64,000 bases of DNA from Pholiota molesta. Lineage: Eukaryota; Basidiomycota; Agaricomycetes; Agaricales; Strophariaceae. The translations under genes and the position numbers were made by a program. Positions 41,298 through 53,429 of the stretch are shown in pieces (position 1 is the first letter of the stretch; each line of letters starts with the position of its first letter). The stretch is taken from assembly GCA_014925825.1 (NCBI GenBank), contig JACGCK010000028.1, positions 62,001 through 126,000 on the forward strand, given 5' to 3'. The notes beneath the pieces were generated by a model that worked only from the letters and a program-made list of their open reading frames with translations, was not told where the DNA came from and searched no databases.

Positions 41298-44200
41298 ATG
41301 CGTTCCTGGTCTCTTTTGGGAATTTTCACTCTCCTACTTGCAACCGAAACATGGGCTTTCAAGGCGCACGATTTCAAAACATGTGAACAATCTGGATTCT
41401 GTAGACGTGGACGCGCGCTTGCAGCTCGAGCGAAGGAAGCATCATCATCTTGGGCCTCGCCGTACTCTGTGGACGCTTCTTCCATTAATATCTCTCCAAA
41501 CCAAGCAGTATTTACTGCTGATGTCAAGTCTTCCCTATACCCCGAAATTAAGTTTGGATTGGAAATTCGCGTGCAGGACGACGGTGTTGCGAGAGTGCAG
41601 ATGGACGAGGTTGGGGGACTCAGGAAGCGCTACGACGAGGCGGCGAGCTGGGCGCTAATTGAAGAGCCCAAGATTAGCACGGACATCAAATGGAAGGCTG
41701 GCAAGCAAAATATTCGGGCGGTCTATGGCGAGAAGAAGGACATCGAAGTCGTCGTTGCCTTTGAGCCTCTGCGCATATCCCTACTCAGGAATGGAAGAGA
41801 AGAAATTGTACTAAACGGACAGGGACTTCTACATATGGAACATTTCCGCACCAAAGAAGACGCTGCCACGCCCACCGACGAGGCAGCGCCAGAAGGCGTG
41901 GAACCACCAGAGGGTGAAGGGCAAGCAGTGTTGAAGGCGCCCGAAAATCATCGTGCCTGGTTTGAGGGCGCGGAGGAAGATGCCCTTTGGGAAGAAACCT
42001 TTTTGTCTTGGACCGATTCAAAGCCAAAGGGTGGGTCATCGAAGGCCATAATTGCTTGAAGTATATTAACAATGTTTTCTAGGCCCCGAATCCCTTTCTC
42101 TTGATATCAACTTCCCCAACCACGGCTCGGTCTATGGAATTCCCCAACATGCTACTCGACTTGCCCTTCCATCCACTACCGGCAACGACCCTACGTTCAC
42201 AGATCCCTACCGCCTCTACAACGCCGATGTCTTCGAATACCTCGCATCTTCGCCAGTCTCATTATATGGCTCTATTCCTCTGATGCACGCGCACTCTGCC
42301 GAATCTACTGTCGCCGTCTTCCATGTCGTGGGATCGGAAACATGGATTGACGTGTCCCATGCCTCCGACAAATCCACCGAAACACACTGGGTCTCCGAAT
42401 CCGGTATCCTCGATACCTTCCTCCTTCCAGGACCTACCGCCGAAGATGTTTTCAAGCAATACGCGCGCCTCACAGGAACGCCCGTGTTGCCTGCACAATG
42501 GAGCTTGGGCTACCACCAGTGCCGATGGAACTACATCAGCTCGGATGATGTCAGGACCGTCCAAAAACGCTTCGACGATGAAGACATGCCCGTTGATGTC
42601 TTCTGGCTCGACATCGAGTACGCCGAAGACCACAAATATTTCATGTGGAAGGACAAAAATTTCCCCGATCCCGTTGAAATGACAAATGACGTAGCTGCCA
42701 ACGGAAGAAAGGTAACGCTTCCTTTCGTCCTACCTATCTGAAGTCAGATCTGAATCTATGCTTCTGCAGATGGTTGTCATCGTCGATCCCCATTTGAAGC
42801 GCGACCAAATTATCCTGCGTTCAAGGAAGCCTCCGACTCGGCATTCTCGTCAAGCCTAAATCCGGAGAAGGCGAATACGAGGGATGGTGCTGGCCAGGTA
42901 GCAGCTCGTGGACCGATTTCTTCAATCCCAATTCATGGGATTGGTGGAAATCCATGTTCAAGACCCAGGCTACGGAAGGTAAATGGTCATGGACTAAGAG
43001 CACAACTGATGTCCATATTTGGAACGACATGAACGAGGTCGGATTTTCTGCTTTGTTATTTTCGGCGCATTTGTTAATGCTATGGATTAGCCTTCTGTGT
43101 TCAATGGTCCTGAAATTACCATGCCCAAAGACAACATCCATTATGATGGCTGGGAGCATCGCGATATCCATAACATCAACGGGATGCTTTTCGTAAGTTC
43201 ATTAAAACTACAAATATCTTGACTATTTTTTTAAACGTTGTGTGCAGTCGAACTTGACCTTCCAAGCTGTGGCAGAACGCACCGACCTCCAATGAGGCCG
43301 TTCGTTCTTACTCGTTCTTTCTTCGCCGGTTCGCAGCGATTTGGTGCGATGTGGACTGGAGACAACCTCGGTACCTGGGAACACATGGCAGTCGGTGTGA
43401 AGATGGTCCTCGCCAATGGATTGGGTGGCCTGAGCTTTGCTGGATGTAAATCTTCATTTACCTTCCTATATAAGAACTCCTCTGACGTGTATCTTCCCCT
43501 CTAGCCGACGTTGGCGGGTTCTTCGGAAACCCGGAGCCTGAGATGCTGGTGAGGTGGTACCAAGTCGGCGCCTTCGCACCCTTCTTCAGAGCCCACGCGC
43601 ACATCGATACCAAGCGCCGCGAGCCTTTCCTTCTCGATGAGCCCTACAAAGGAATCGTCAAGGATATCCTTCGTCTGCGCTATACGTTGTTGCCGATGTG
43701 GTATACCGCTTTCCGCGAAACCACTGTTACCGGCATGCCTATCTTGAGGTGCGGTTCTTTGACGAAAATACACAGGTAGTTCAGGGTGTCTGACGTGCGC
43801 CTTTGCCAGGCCTCAATTTATCATGTTCCCCAAGGACAAGGCTGGCTTCGAGATCGATGACCAGTATTATATCGGTTCGTCTGGGCTGCTAGTGAGGCCG
43901 GTAACGGAAAAGGGCGCCACAGAGGCTAAAGTATATCTCGCGGAGGACCAAGTACGTGACCACTTTCTTCGCTCACAAAACACATGATTAACAACACCTT
44001 GAATCCATCAGGTCTACTACGATTACTTCACCAACCACGCCTACCGCGGGTCCTCCAAAGGCAAAGAGATCACAGTCGCCGCAGCGCTCGACCAGCTCCC
44101 CTCTTCCTCCGCGGCGGGTCCATCCTCGCCACGCGCGAGCGCCCCAGGCGCTCGTCGCCGCTCATGAAACGCGACCCGTTCACGCTCCGCGTCGCCCTGA

Positions 44201-44626
44201 GCAAAGCCGGGACCGGCGCGGCGAGCTCTACCTCGACGACGGCGTCACGTACGACCACCTGCAGGGGCACTTCCTCTGGCGCGAGTTCGCCGCCGCGCCG
44301 ACCACCAGCAGAAGGGCCTGCGGCTGACGAACGCGGACCTCGGCGCGGCGCAGCCCGGCGCGGCGGTCGACGGCGCGGCGCTGACGGCGTACGACCCGCG
44401 CAACGCGTTTGCACAGAGCGTGGCGGAGGTCAGGGTGGAGAAGGTCGTGGTGGTGGGCCTGGGCGGGAAGCCCACTAGTGTGAAGGTTGAGGGCGGCGGG
44501 GAGCTGGTGTGGGAGTACACCCCGGGTGTTGCGGCGAGCGATAAAAAGGAGGGCCAGGCGAGCGTCCTGACGATCAAGGACCCGAAGGTGCTGATCCAGC
44601 AAGACTGGGCTATTGTCATTCAGTAG
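41298..44626 (+). CDS. ROT2: Glucosidase II alpha subunit (GH31), with several single-base frame breaks
   Basis: A signal peptide ([20 protein letters not shown]) precedes [15 protein letters not shown], the usual start of the enzyme. Exon 1 is 41298-42030, exon 2 is 42083-42711, exon 3 starts at 42770; about seven introns in all, total near 975 residues. Catalytic region: [27 protein letters not shown] (nucleophile Asp), then [32 protein letters not shown] and [20 protein letters not shown]. The enzyme trims glucose from N-glycans in the ER, a step in calnexin-linked quality control. The frame is broken by apparent one-base losses near 42808, 42838, 43290, 44098, 44218 and 44310. Each restores the family wording on both sides. 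Since the gene is conserved and usually single-copy, sequence error is as likely as decay. Confidence 0.88.
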
Positions 44627-45264
44627 GCTCTGGCTCAGGTTGGTTGGTGTACTTATCTAATGGAGAGATGGTGTATTCTCTGCACACTCGGAATGCATTT
44701 TTACAAAAGCGTTTTGTAATCAAATTGCGCTGCATGGAAATATAACTACTATAGAACAAGTTGGACTAGACAAGAAAAAAAAGTTGGCGACGAGGCGTAG
44801 TAAAGAAATAAAAGAGCCCGTAAGTAATCATGGCTCGAAGTACTGTGATGAAGAGGATTTGGATATGCAACAAGACAATGAAAAAAATGACACTCAGTGA
44901 TAATCAACAGAAGGTCGCCAATACCATATGCACGAATCTCTGGCGATGGTGTTTCGCGATGTATATACTCATATAGGCGCTGCATGCAAAAGAGAAAAAA
45001 CGTTAATAAGCAAACAGTGGCGGAAAGAAAATCGCGAAGGTCCATGGCGCCCCAAAAAGTGGGCGAAGTAAATAGGTACGAGGGTTAGTCGGATGACACA
45101 AACAATGTGAGATGATCATGTTACACAATGGAGAGGAAGAGAAGGAAAGATAAGCAGTGTTATGTCGGAAAGCGGAAACGGAGCGAGCGTGGGGTGGGGA
45201 GTGGGGAGTGGACGGAAAAAACGGAGCATACTACGTAATGAAAGAAAGGAACCACCCAAGCGGT
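44627..45264. other. Convergent intergenic region
   Basis: 3' flanks of the glucosidase II gene and of the minus-strand low-complexity gene. AT-rich, no gene seen. Confidence 0.45.
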
Positions 45265-47415
45265 TCACCACAGCGGCTGCGCATGCTTCGCCCGGAACGC
45301 AGCGCCAGACGCCGCCATCGACGGCTTCATCGCCGCCCCCACCCCCGCCGTGCGCAGCGGCTGCTGCATACCGAGCGCCGCCGGGCCCGCCGACGCCTGC
45401 ATCGCCGCGAACGGCATGGGCGCGCCGCCGCCCGCGCCCGCGTGCATCGCCATCGCGCTGAGGTGGTACGCCGCGGGCATCTGCATGAACGCGGGGTACG
45501 GCACGGGCATGCTCACGGCGGGGTACGCGGGGAAGAAGTACGGCAGCGCCTGCGCGGGGACGCCGACGCCGCCCATGTGCGGCCCGGGGTGCTGCGGCGC
45601 GGCCCCGTGTGGATAGCATGCGGATGCGGGGGCGCTGAACTGCGCGTGCGCGTGCGAATGAGAGTGAGAGTGGGCGTGGGCGTGGGCGTGGGCGTGCGAC
45701 GCGGACGAGGTGGATGGGCGCGGGACGTGGTTGGCTGATTTCTTTCTGTTGTGGGTGTTATTATGTTGGGCTTGGCCTTGATGCTTGTTCGTTTCCTTGG
45801 CGTTCTGCGCTGGTGGGCGCGGCCTGGCCCTCTTTTGAGAGGGGTTGGTGCTGGTATTATTCGTACTTTCTACCCACCCATCAGACGCGGGCGGCACGCC
45901 GGTGGTCGATGTACGCGGCGACGGTGACGGCGACGGTGAAAGCGACGACCCATTCCGCGGACGAGACGCATTATTCGGCGGCGCCTCGGCGGTCGTCGTC
46001 GTCATCTCCTTCAGATTCTCCGAAGTCAGCGAATCCGTACGCCGTCGCGTCAGCGCGAACAGCAGCTCGCGCGCCCGCTTGCTCTTTTGGGTGGAGGAGG
46101 AGGAGGATGACGATGACGTCACGCTGGGCTGGGAGACGTCGATCCAGCCGTCGTCTTCCTCGCAGGAGGGGGACGAGAGCCGCGAGACGCGGTCGCCGCC
46201 GTCCTCCGAGACGCTCAGCCGCGGCGGCACGAACGTCGGCTCCTCGCCTATGGGACTGGGGCTGAGGCTGGCGTATTTCGGCGAGAGGGTGCTGGTCGGG
46301 TGGGCTTGCGATGCGGTATCGTCGTTGCCTGGCGAGAGTCGCGACCGCAGACGGTCAACGATCTCTCGGGTCCGTGATTTCCGTATCCGATTCCGCTGGG
46401 AGGGTTCCTGGAGGAACGGAGGTAATAAACCATGGCGTGAATCTGGGGAAGTTGAGCTGTGGCCCTGGGGTTCGTTGAAAACCCCATCGTCCTTCTTCAC
46501 TTTAATGGGTGGTGGAGCGTGGGGGTTCAGGGTCGGAAACGTAAAATTGGCAAAAGAGTCGGAAGAAGATGATCCAGCGAATGATGGCTTCGGTTTGTCC
46601 CCCAAAGTGGGGAATTGAAGAGGTTCGTCGTTCAAATGAGAACAGAAAGTCGGCACGAATGAAGAGGCTGCCGCATTGAGTGATCTGGTTGGGGAGAGGA
46701 GGTGTGGATTATAATCCAGACTGCCGCTGATACTCCCGGACGGTGAAATATCTTTGATCTCGATGTCGTGCAACGAGGCCTTGGGTTTGGGTGTACACGG
46801 CATACCGACAGAATCGATAGATCCGTCCGAGAAAGTCATGGTGGAAAACGTGGAGGTGGACCGATGGAGCTCACCGCTGGATGAAAGCGAGCCCACAAAC
46901 GAGCCCTCGAGCGACTCATCGCTGTCGGTAGTGTTGTCGAACGCAGGGCCATTCATAAGATCCTCCAGCAGCTCATCCCACCTCTTCTTGTTGCCCGCTA
47001 CCAGCTCTTTTTCGTCCACCTCCACCGTCAAGTCTGCTCCACCGGGCAAATTTAGCTCGTCCGGGCTGGTCTCCGATAGACCAGTAAAATAAAAGCCAAC
47101 GTCACTTTCGTAAGCCACAATGGCATCCAAAGCAGACTTCACTCCAACGTGGTCTGCGTTGAGCGAATCATCGTCGTCGGACAGCCTGCGTTCCTTGCTC
47201 GGCGAAGTGCCATGAGGTTCCATAGAGCTCGGTCTGAGGGAAGGATTATAGAATAGTGACCCCAGGAACTTCCGCCGTCGGGGTTTCTTTGCCAGTGGAT
47301 CTGACGTGGGCACGTACGACCATGGTACATCGCGAAAGGACGTCCTCCACCAATCCCCTCCAACGATCTCCCAATCCTCCTCTTCCACGGCACAATAGCC
47401 TGGCCGCAAAGGCAT
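45265..47415 (-). CDS. Large low-complexity protein of unknown function
   Basis: One uninterrupted frame of 716 residues starting MPLRPGYCAVEEEDWEIVGG. The first 60 residues look folded (DWWRTSFRDVPWSYVPTSDP). The rest is disordered: Ser/Pro-rich blocks with many SP and TP sites, acidic patches, a Ser run (QPSVTSSSSSSSSTQKSK), an RKSRTREIVDRLRSRL basic helix, and a His-alternating tract (HAHAHAHAHSHSHSHAHA) encoded by a GCGTGG-type hexamer repeat near 45655-45700. The C-terminus is Ala/Pro/Met-rich (YPAFMQMPAAYHLSAMAM). No catalytic motif or membrane segment is visible. A regulatory or scaffold role is conceivable but not supported by a recognised domain. Confidence 0.8.
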   Translation of the reverse strand: MPLRPGYCAVEEEDWEIVGGDWWRTSFRDVPWSYVPTSDPLAKKPRRRKFLGSLFYNPSLRPSSMEPHGTSPSKERRLSDDDDSLNADHVGVKSALDAIVAYESDVGFYFTGLSETSPDELNLPGGADLTVEVDEKELVAGNKKRWDELLEDLMNGPAFDNTTDSDESLEGSFVGSLSSSGELHRSTSTFSTMTFSDGSIDSVGMPCTPKPKASLHDIEIKDISPSGSISGSLDYNPHLLSPTRSLNAAASSFVPTFCSHLNDEPLQFPTLGDKPKPSFAGSSSSDSFANFTFPTLNPHAPPPIKVKKDDGVFNEPQGHSSTSPDSRHGLLPPFLQEPSQRNRIRKSRTREIVDRLRSRLSPGNDDTASQAHPTSTLSPKYASLSPSPIGEEPTFVPPRLSVSEDGGDRVSRLSSPSCEEDDGWIDVSQPSVTSSSSSSSSTQKSKRARELLFALTRRRTDSLTSENLKEMTTTTAEAPPNNASRPRNGSSLSPSPSPSPRTSTTGVPPASDGWVESTNNTSTNPSQKRARPRPPAQNAKETNKHQGQAQHNNTHNRKKSANHVPRPSTSSASHAHAHAHAHSHSHSHAHAQFSAPASACYPHGAAPQHPGPHMGGVGVPAQALPYFFPAYPAVSMPVPYPAFMQMPAAYHLSAMAMHAGAGGGAPMPFAAMQASAGPAALGMQQPLRTAGVGAAMKPSMAASGAAFRAKHAQPLW

Positions 47416-47786
47416 GGGCCGGTTTGCGGTGTCCTATAGTCGTATCTACAGTATGATTCAGCAGCAGAGCGTGCAGACCGCCCGTCAGAAAATGGAAAAA
47501 TGAGTGAAGGAGACGGAGAGCGGCGCACGAAGTGTACACCAAGGCCAACGACGCGACGCCACTTGGTGAGACCTCCACAGAGGACCGGTGAGAAAAGTCG
47601 AGCTGGTCGGAGGAGATGGGGGCAAGAGGGAAGAGCCGATTGTGGATCTACAACATGTGGCCGGCGCTGCCTGTTTGCCTGACAAGAAAGGACAAAAAGT
47701 GGGCACGCTCCTCAGAGTCACAAAGGTCACGTTGCACAAATCAGGGGCTGTCTAATTCTGCTCTCCACTAAACTCTACTACGTAGC

Positions 47787-48220
47787 CTATGCCAGCTTGT
47801 AGCGCGCCACGACGGCCCCCGCGGCACTCTGCCAGCTCTTATCGTCGTCCCATCGCGGGAGCGGAGGGCGTTTCGGCAGCCTCGCGTTCCCCCGCAAGGG
47901 GGCCCTTGTTTTTTGGGGTACGCCACCGCGACACCAGGCGCACCCGCGCCATTTTCGCCCCGTCCAGCTGCGCATTTCACAGCGCTCCCAACCAACGCCT
48001 TGGTATACCCGTTATTTTCAACGACATCGTGCGACCCCCCAGCCGATATCGCCGCCCCACCTCCGAGGTTTTTCAGATCAGCCAGAGGCGGCTGTGAGCC
48101 CTGCATAACAGCTTCGGATACAGCGGCCCTCCTTGACCCGGCGGCTCTGCTTTGCGAGGCAGGCGTACTTGGGGCTTCGCGGGAGTGCTTGTAATTCGCG
48201 ACGAGCGACTCGAATGACAT
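47787..48220 (-). CDS. Small conserved-looking protein with a probable one-base break
   Basis: Start MSFESLVANYKHSREAPSTP at 48220. The first frame reads through GGGAAISAGGSHDVVENNGY and KALVGSAVKC to about 47900. The natural ending RLPKRPPLPRWDDDKSWQSA...ARYKLA with stop at 47787 lies in another frame. The switch falls among runs of G and C near 47885-47905, so a one-base error is likely. The combined product would be about 144 residues, Gly/Ala-rich in the middle with a Trp-bearing C-terminus. The family is not recognised. Confidence 0.5.
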
Positions 48221-48403
48221 TTCTGTGGCATCGACGCGCGCCTTGGAAAGGGACGGTGCTTTGATTTTGTGCGTGTATCCTGAACGGCGCTAAAGGAGGA
48301 ATGGTATTGCGTGAGTGCTACACCTTGGTGCTGAGAACGTGTTATTGACGAACTTTATAGGTTCCGGAAATAGACGCCCTGTCATCCGCCGGTAGTTTGA
48401 GCG

Positions 48404-48673
48404 TCAGCTTGCTTGAGGGGTCTTGTAAGGAGAAAGGGTAGTCGGCGGGGGTGGCACAAAATCGATGTTGGATAGCGAAATGTCGCCAAAGGCCTCCAGA
48501 GTATAGGCCTCATCTTCAATAGGCGGCGTTACGATTATTTCCTGCGGAATATCAGCATTCGCTGCTCCTTTCATCTCGGTTCCTTCACGTTCTCCTTTCG
48601 ATTCGGTTCTGCGTTCACGGTGTGAAGGACGACCTCCTTTTCCGCGGTGGATTGGTTGTGACGGGTGGTTCAT
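48404..48673 (-). CDS. Small hypothetical protein
   Basis: 89 residues from MNHPSQPIHRGKGGRPSHRE to PPPTTLSPYKTPQAS. A charged N-terminal half (RRTESKGEREGTEMKG) is followed by an acidic IEDEAYTLEAFGDISLSNID segment. An apparent intron (GTAAGGAG ... TTTGCAG) just upstream puts the ATG near the start of exon 2. No family recognised; the gene call is tentative. Confidence 0.4.
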   Translation of the reverse strand: MNHPSQPIHRGKGGRPSHRERRTESKGEREGTEMKGAANADIPQEIIVTPPIEDEAYTLEAFGDISLSNIDFVPPPPTTLSPYKTPQAS

Positions 48674-49129
48674 AGTGAGTTCAGTCTGCAAATACTTCGT
48701 TGATTAGTGATGGAAGCCTGTGTGCTAATCGAAGCTCCTTACAAAGTCTGGAGTCCGAGTCGCTCAGGCACGAAATAAAGCTGCTTGTGGCGCTAACGGT
48801 GGATGACGAAAATGCTGGTGAATGGATGTCGCCTTGAAACAGTGCGATATTTAAACCCATTACAGTGGCACAGGTGGCATGAAAGACAACGGAGAAATGA
48901 AGAAAGGCCAACGGTAGCATACGGTGGGCCCGCCTCGAAAAGGTTCAGATAGCAGATCGGCCCGGGGTTTCCGCTATCTTGCCGATTTGACGTCATCAGT
49001 CAATTAGCCAGGCTTCGTTTTGCCTTCGCTAACCAACTCAAAAGCGCAGAGTGTACACCATCTTCAAATTATCCAAATACTTTTCAACACCCATTTTCTT
49101 CCTCCCATTCTCACCTCACGCGCTCAGAA
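48674..49129. other. Divergent promoter region
   Basis: Lies between the small minus-strand gene and the small plus-strand gene. It probably includes a 5' non-coding exon of the former. No other feature. Confidence 0.35.
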
Positions 49130-49517
49130 ATGGCCCAACGGCCATCGCACTAGCAGATCGACCAGCCCCCTCGTCGAATCGCGCGAAGGCTACTCATGCG
49201 CTTTGGTCGTACTTGAACAGCGCGATTTGGGCGGGGTGCTGGGAAGCTGGCGCCATTGATGAGGGGTTGTAAGTATGCCATTGGGATCTCAAATCTTGGA
49301 CCATCAAATCCGTATATACAGGTACGCGTTCAAACTCTGCGTAATCGACTTCAACGGACCCTGTTTTCAAACGAGCTCAAAGGCTTATTGCAAGATCACA
49401 CGGGATAAAGATGAGGACGATGGGGCTGTACTGCACAAGCCCGATGCGAAGACGATCATATTCGCGAGACAAACGCATGAAATAAATACTAATAAAGATA
49501 AAGGGCGCGAGGAATAA
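49130..49517 (+). CDS. Small hypothetical protein, two exons, probable one-base break near its start
   Basis: After an ATG at 49130 (MAQ), one extra base in an A-run would connect to TAIALADRPAPSSNRAKATH and ALWSYLNSAIWAGCWEAGAI. The exon ends at 49268 before GTAAGT. Exon 2 starts at about 49321 after a CAG and reads YAFKLCVIDFNGPCFQTSSK through KPDAKTIIFARQT to the stop at 49515-49517. The Trp-rich core looks like a real protein; the Lys/Glu tail does not inform. No family recognised. Confidence 0.4.
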
Positions 49518-49780
49518 AGGTAGGGTAGGGAGCGGAAGCGGAAGGTGGAAAAGAAAAGGGGGGCAAGCTTCCACATGTCAGAGGCGAGGGCTGGGGCATC
49601 TATCGCAAATTAGTTAGTACGTTAGCATCAAATTAAGATTGTTTGTTTTTGAGATCCAATTTGTTGTCCTGGTCCACGTCGAAGGTCGGCCTTGTCGACA
49701 CTCACCCCCTTAGCCGAATCCCGCACGCCTTTATGTGCGTCGGCCGCCTTATCCCATTTCCCGAGACCAGACTCAGCCAC

Positions 49781-50035
49781 CCCATAGGACTAAGCACGAA
49801 GGGCACGCCGGGACACGGAATGGGTCTGTTCTGGGGTGGAGAGGCTGGCCATGTTCATTTATCCCACCATCGCGGTCTCATTTTGCCGGTCTTGAAGGGA
49901 TTCCGCGGTGCTTCAATCGATTGTAAATTCTTCATCGGCCACTCTTCACCCAATGTAGACTCCAACCCGCCAGACCGGCCCATCCCATAGGACTAAGCAC
50001 GAAGGGCACGCCGGGACACGGAATGGGTCTGTTCT
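49781..50035 (+). repeat. 52-base direct repeat, 203 bases apart
   Basis: CCCATAGGACTAAGCACGAA through GGAATGGGTCTGTTCT is present at 49781-49832 and again at 49984-50035 with no mismatch seen. Confidence 0.9.
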
Positions 50036-50207
50036 AGGATGGGAGCCTGGCGGGAGCTGAGGAGTGTCGATGCACTGTGCAGGAGGCGCACGCTAGGCGC
50101 AAATAAGCACCCGGCACACGCGTTCCTGACAGTGGGGAAGGGGGACTCCTACACCTTGCCTATTGATGTTCTTGAATCTTTTTTTTGTATGGGCGAGCGT
50201 TGGCTGT

Positions 50208-50455
50208 GGTATTTGTTTAACCTGCATTACGCGCGTTGAGCGCCTGGTAGATATGAGAACGGGTAACACAGTGTCGATTAAGAACAAGAACACGTACGGG
50301 GAGCGATATCGCGACCGAAAAGCCACTGTGGTATTTTTTTAACCTGTGGGTATGCGCGTTGTGCGCCTGAGAAGATATGAGATGAGTCCTAACACAAGTG
50401 TCAAGTAAGAATGAGAACACGTACAGGGAGCGATATTGCGACTGGAAAGGCGAGG
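50208..50455 (+). repeat. Diverged tandem duplication, unit about 124 bases
   Basis: Both copies run from a TATTTxTTTAACCTG motif through GCGCGTTG.GCGCCTG, AGATATGAGA, AACACGTAC.GGGAGCGATAT and GCGAC.G.AAAG. Identity is partial, with small indels. Confidence 0.75.
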
Positions 50456-53429
50456 AGACCTAGAAATAAAAATAAAAATCTGCACGAGACCTATCTTTTT
50501 CGATTGCTGGCGACCCGCGCCCCCGCCGCATGGATGGTGAAAGCATGCCCCGGGAGAAAGTGGGAAAAGAGTAGGATGTATAAGAAAAGGTAAATGCTTC
50601 GAAACGAACAAGAAAAAAATAGAGTTGAACAAGACATGAGGCATCAATTATCTAGAGCGAGAGATCAATGTTAGTCACGAACAAGAATGGAGATTGCGAG
50701 CTCACAGAAAAATTATCGACCGAGCCATACTATGGATGATGGATGTCATAAGAATCGGTCGGTCGACAGGGACACGTCTAAGTAATAGAAGACAAATCAG
50801 CCATCACTCCAATAGACTCCAGAAATGAAAAGAACATTACCAGAATTGTAAACGGTCCCAAACCACAGAGAGCGAGGAAGCGAGAGAAGATGTGAGGTGT
50901 ATATGGGCCCCTACGAGAAGGCAAAGCTGAATGGCCTTGGGGTCCGGTGGACTGGTATGTAGGACAGCGTGGGCCCGCGCGAGATGTTGGAGACTGGATG
51001 TTGATATGGTAGATATGGTATTGGTTGGGTATTGGCGATAATGAGAGTGAGGAATGAGTGTGATACGTTGATAGCTGCCGACTAAGACAGCATATAAGAT
51101 ATGAAGGTTGGCGTTAAGGATGATAGAGACGGCGATGAGATCGGAAAAAGACGAGTACGAGGTGGAATAGAAAAGATCGGAGACTTGATGGTTGGTGTTT
51201 TATGGCAGGGACGTTTGAACGAAGAATAATGGTGATTGTTGACTGATTGACGAGAAAGATGATATGATGTCTAGAATGCAACAGGTGACGAAGATAAGAG
51301 CAGATTGGCGATAGCTCGAAGATAATGTGATGGCCATAAGAAGTAGAGAAAAGCAACATATTCTGGATATACCGTCAACAGAGTGAAGAAGGAAGCGGAT
51401 GATATACACATACGTTAGTTTGACGGTATGGAGCATACGATGACCAAATAGTTCGGAAGACTTCAAGCGAAAGCAGGGCAGCAATATCGACGAAGAAGAT
51501 AGCAACAAGAGAAACACTGATACCGGTCAAAAGTGAGTGATATGTTGCGTCTGAATGAACGACTGATGATTACTTAAAGTATTGTTGCCCCAAAGGTAGG
51601 TGTAGGCCAAGATACCGCCGGTAAGAGTGGGCGTCTAAGGCGCCACGCCATAGAAGAGTATTCGCGAAGAAAGGCAGACAACGGCGGTGGATGAGGGCGA
51701 ACAATGATGAGGAGCTTGAGAGATAGTCCTACAACATGCTACATGAGACTCATGACGATAATAAAATTCAATAGCCTCCTACCTTATGTCCTCATCTGCA
51801 GAAGTGCAGTGGATCATGCATCGAGAAGCGCTGGATGATCAAGGATATGATGAATCATGATGATCCGGCTCGCAACATGGTTCATGCTGGGAGCAAAGAT
51901 GACTAGCACGAAAGGGAAGTCAGAAAACATTCGTTCAAGCATGAAGGGAGTACTCACATCTACGGTGAGTTGGCTATGTTGGAGGGTGCGCGCTGTTGTG
52001 GGTGCCAGTGACGAGGACTGTCACCAATCGTAAAAGCGGTGAAAGCTTGATTCGACAAGAGTCGGCATCCCTGCAGGCTTGGAGTAAGATTTGGTGATAT
52101 CACTGAGCATCGTCTTTTGTAGAGAGGAATGTGCGAGTGAGAAGGTGGGGGTTAAAATGAAGGACGTGGTGAAGGACTGAGGGAGGTTAATATACTGCTA
52201 TAAGTGTGGTCATGTTTGCGTCCAGAACCGATTCGAATCTCTTACAGAAAAGGGACAACAGGCGGCTGACAGGAAATCGCCGGTACACAGTAGGCACGCA
52301 GCAGCCTAGTCACTCAAATTTGGCCCAGAAGTGACCCTTTCCAAGTAATTAATACCATATAGGGTATCCCGTGGCGTGGGTATGAACGGCTTGCAGCGGA
52401 AATAGGGCGAACACATGCTCAGCAAACGGCATTCTGCGTCACACTTTCCCACCAAAAATAGCCAACCGCCAGGTTTTTTTCCTCGGGTGCAGAAAAATGT
52501 TCATCGATTAGAGCGAAGAATATGATCAATCGGAGTAAGCCACTCCTAAACAACGCAAAGCATATGCTCCTTTGCGCTTTGATTGAAGCCCCGAAAGCCT
52601 AGAACAGTTGCGAAGTCAGGGAGGCTTGTCTGCTCCGCGATGAACTTCTGGAGTGCGTGAACCTGCTTGATTCTTGAAAAAACGCTGCGAATTGCACTGA
52701 TGACATAGAACTTAATCAGGTAAGTTGGGAAATATTCAATTTCAGACATCAAGTCTAGTCACGAATCGCAAAGCTCTGTCTTGGCCGAGGGCTCTGCTTG
52801 TTGGAAATTTGGCGAGTAATGCGGCAAGAATTCGCTCTTCGGATCTCCTGTCAAATCTCGACCCACATGCAGCTATCCCTTTGTAAAATAATCACCCCCC
52901 CTTGTTCTTCATCTGATACCTTCTGATACCCGGCGATTCTTTTGCGCTTGAATCCTGCTTTCAAGTTAAGTATTGGCAAATCTATTAATAAATCTACACT
53001 CAGCACTCCACAACGCCCACAGTATGGCGGGTTCTTCCTAGCCATGACTCATATTGTTGCCGGTTTGTATTACGCTTATCTGGGCTAGGATGCTGCTGGG
53101 TGCTAGCGGCGGTCTTACAGGGGCATTTGAGTGAGCCAGGCATGTGGGACACTGATCTTTCCCGGTGGCTAATACACCGGAACACCATTCCGAAAAGAAT
53201 TCTTTGCTGACGAGGCCTTGAGCGACTAGCCTTTATTCGAGGACGTACAGACAATTTTTTTTTACCGCAAACCGCTCGATCCAGCTTTGTAAAGACATTC
53301 GAAAAGTACGACCTGACTCCGACAGGCTCCGTCGAGAGGTACACAAGACCTCAGAAGACTCGGATCATGGCCTTTGCGGGATCGGTCGTATATAAATCTC
53401 TCCTATCCCTTGTTAACAGCTACACATAG

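Larger units (their letters stand above)
49518..53429. other. Long region without a confident gene
   Basis: Nearly 4 kb. It holds a 52-base direct repeat (49781 and 49984), a tandem duplication (50208-50455) and a long purine-rich plus strand (about 50600-52200) whose minus-strand ORFs are Leu/Ser/Phe-rich and look like by-products of composition. It may contain an untranslated transcript, but nothing in the sequence proves it. Confidence 0.4.

Noticed and set aside
44070..44619. Long minus-strand frames rich in Arg/Pro/Ala
   Set aside because: They lie antisense to the GC-rich 3' end of glucosidase II and have no protein-like pattern.
45157..46618. Plus-strand open frames of up to 257 codons
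   Set aside because: Antisense to the 716-residue gene; Arg-rich and caused by the GC-rich low-complexity coding strand.
51114..51517. Overlapping minus-strand frames rich in Leu, Ser, Phe
   Set aside because: Composition follows the purine-rich plus strand; no splice sites, start context or domain.
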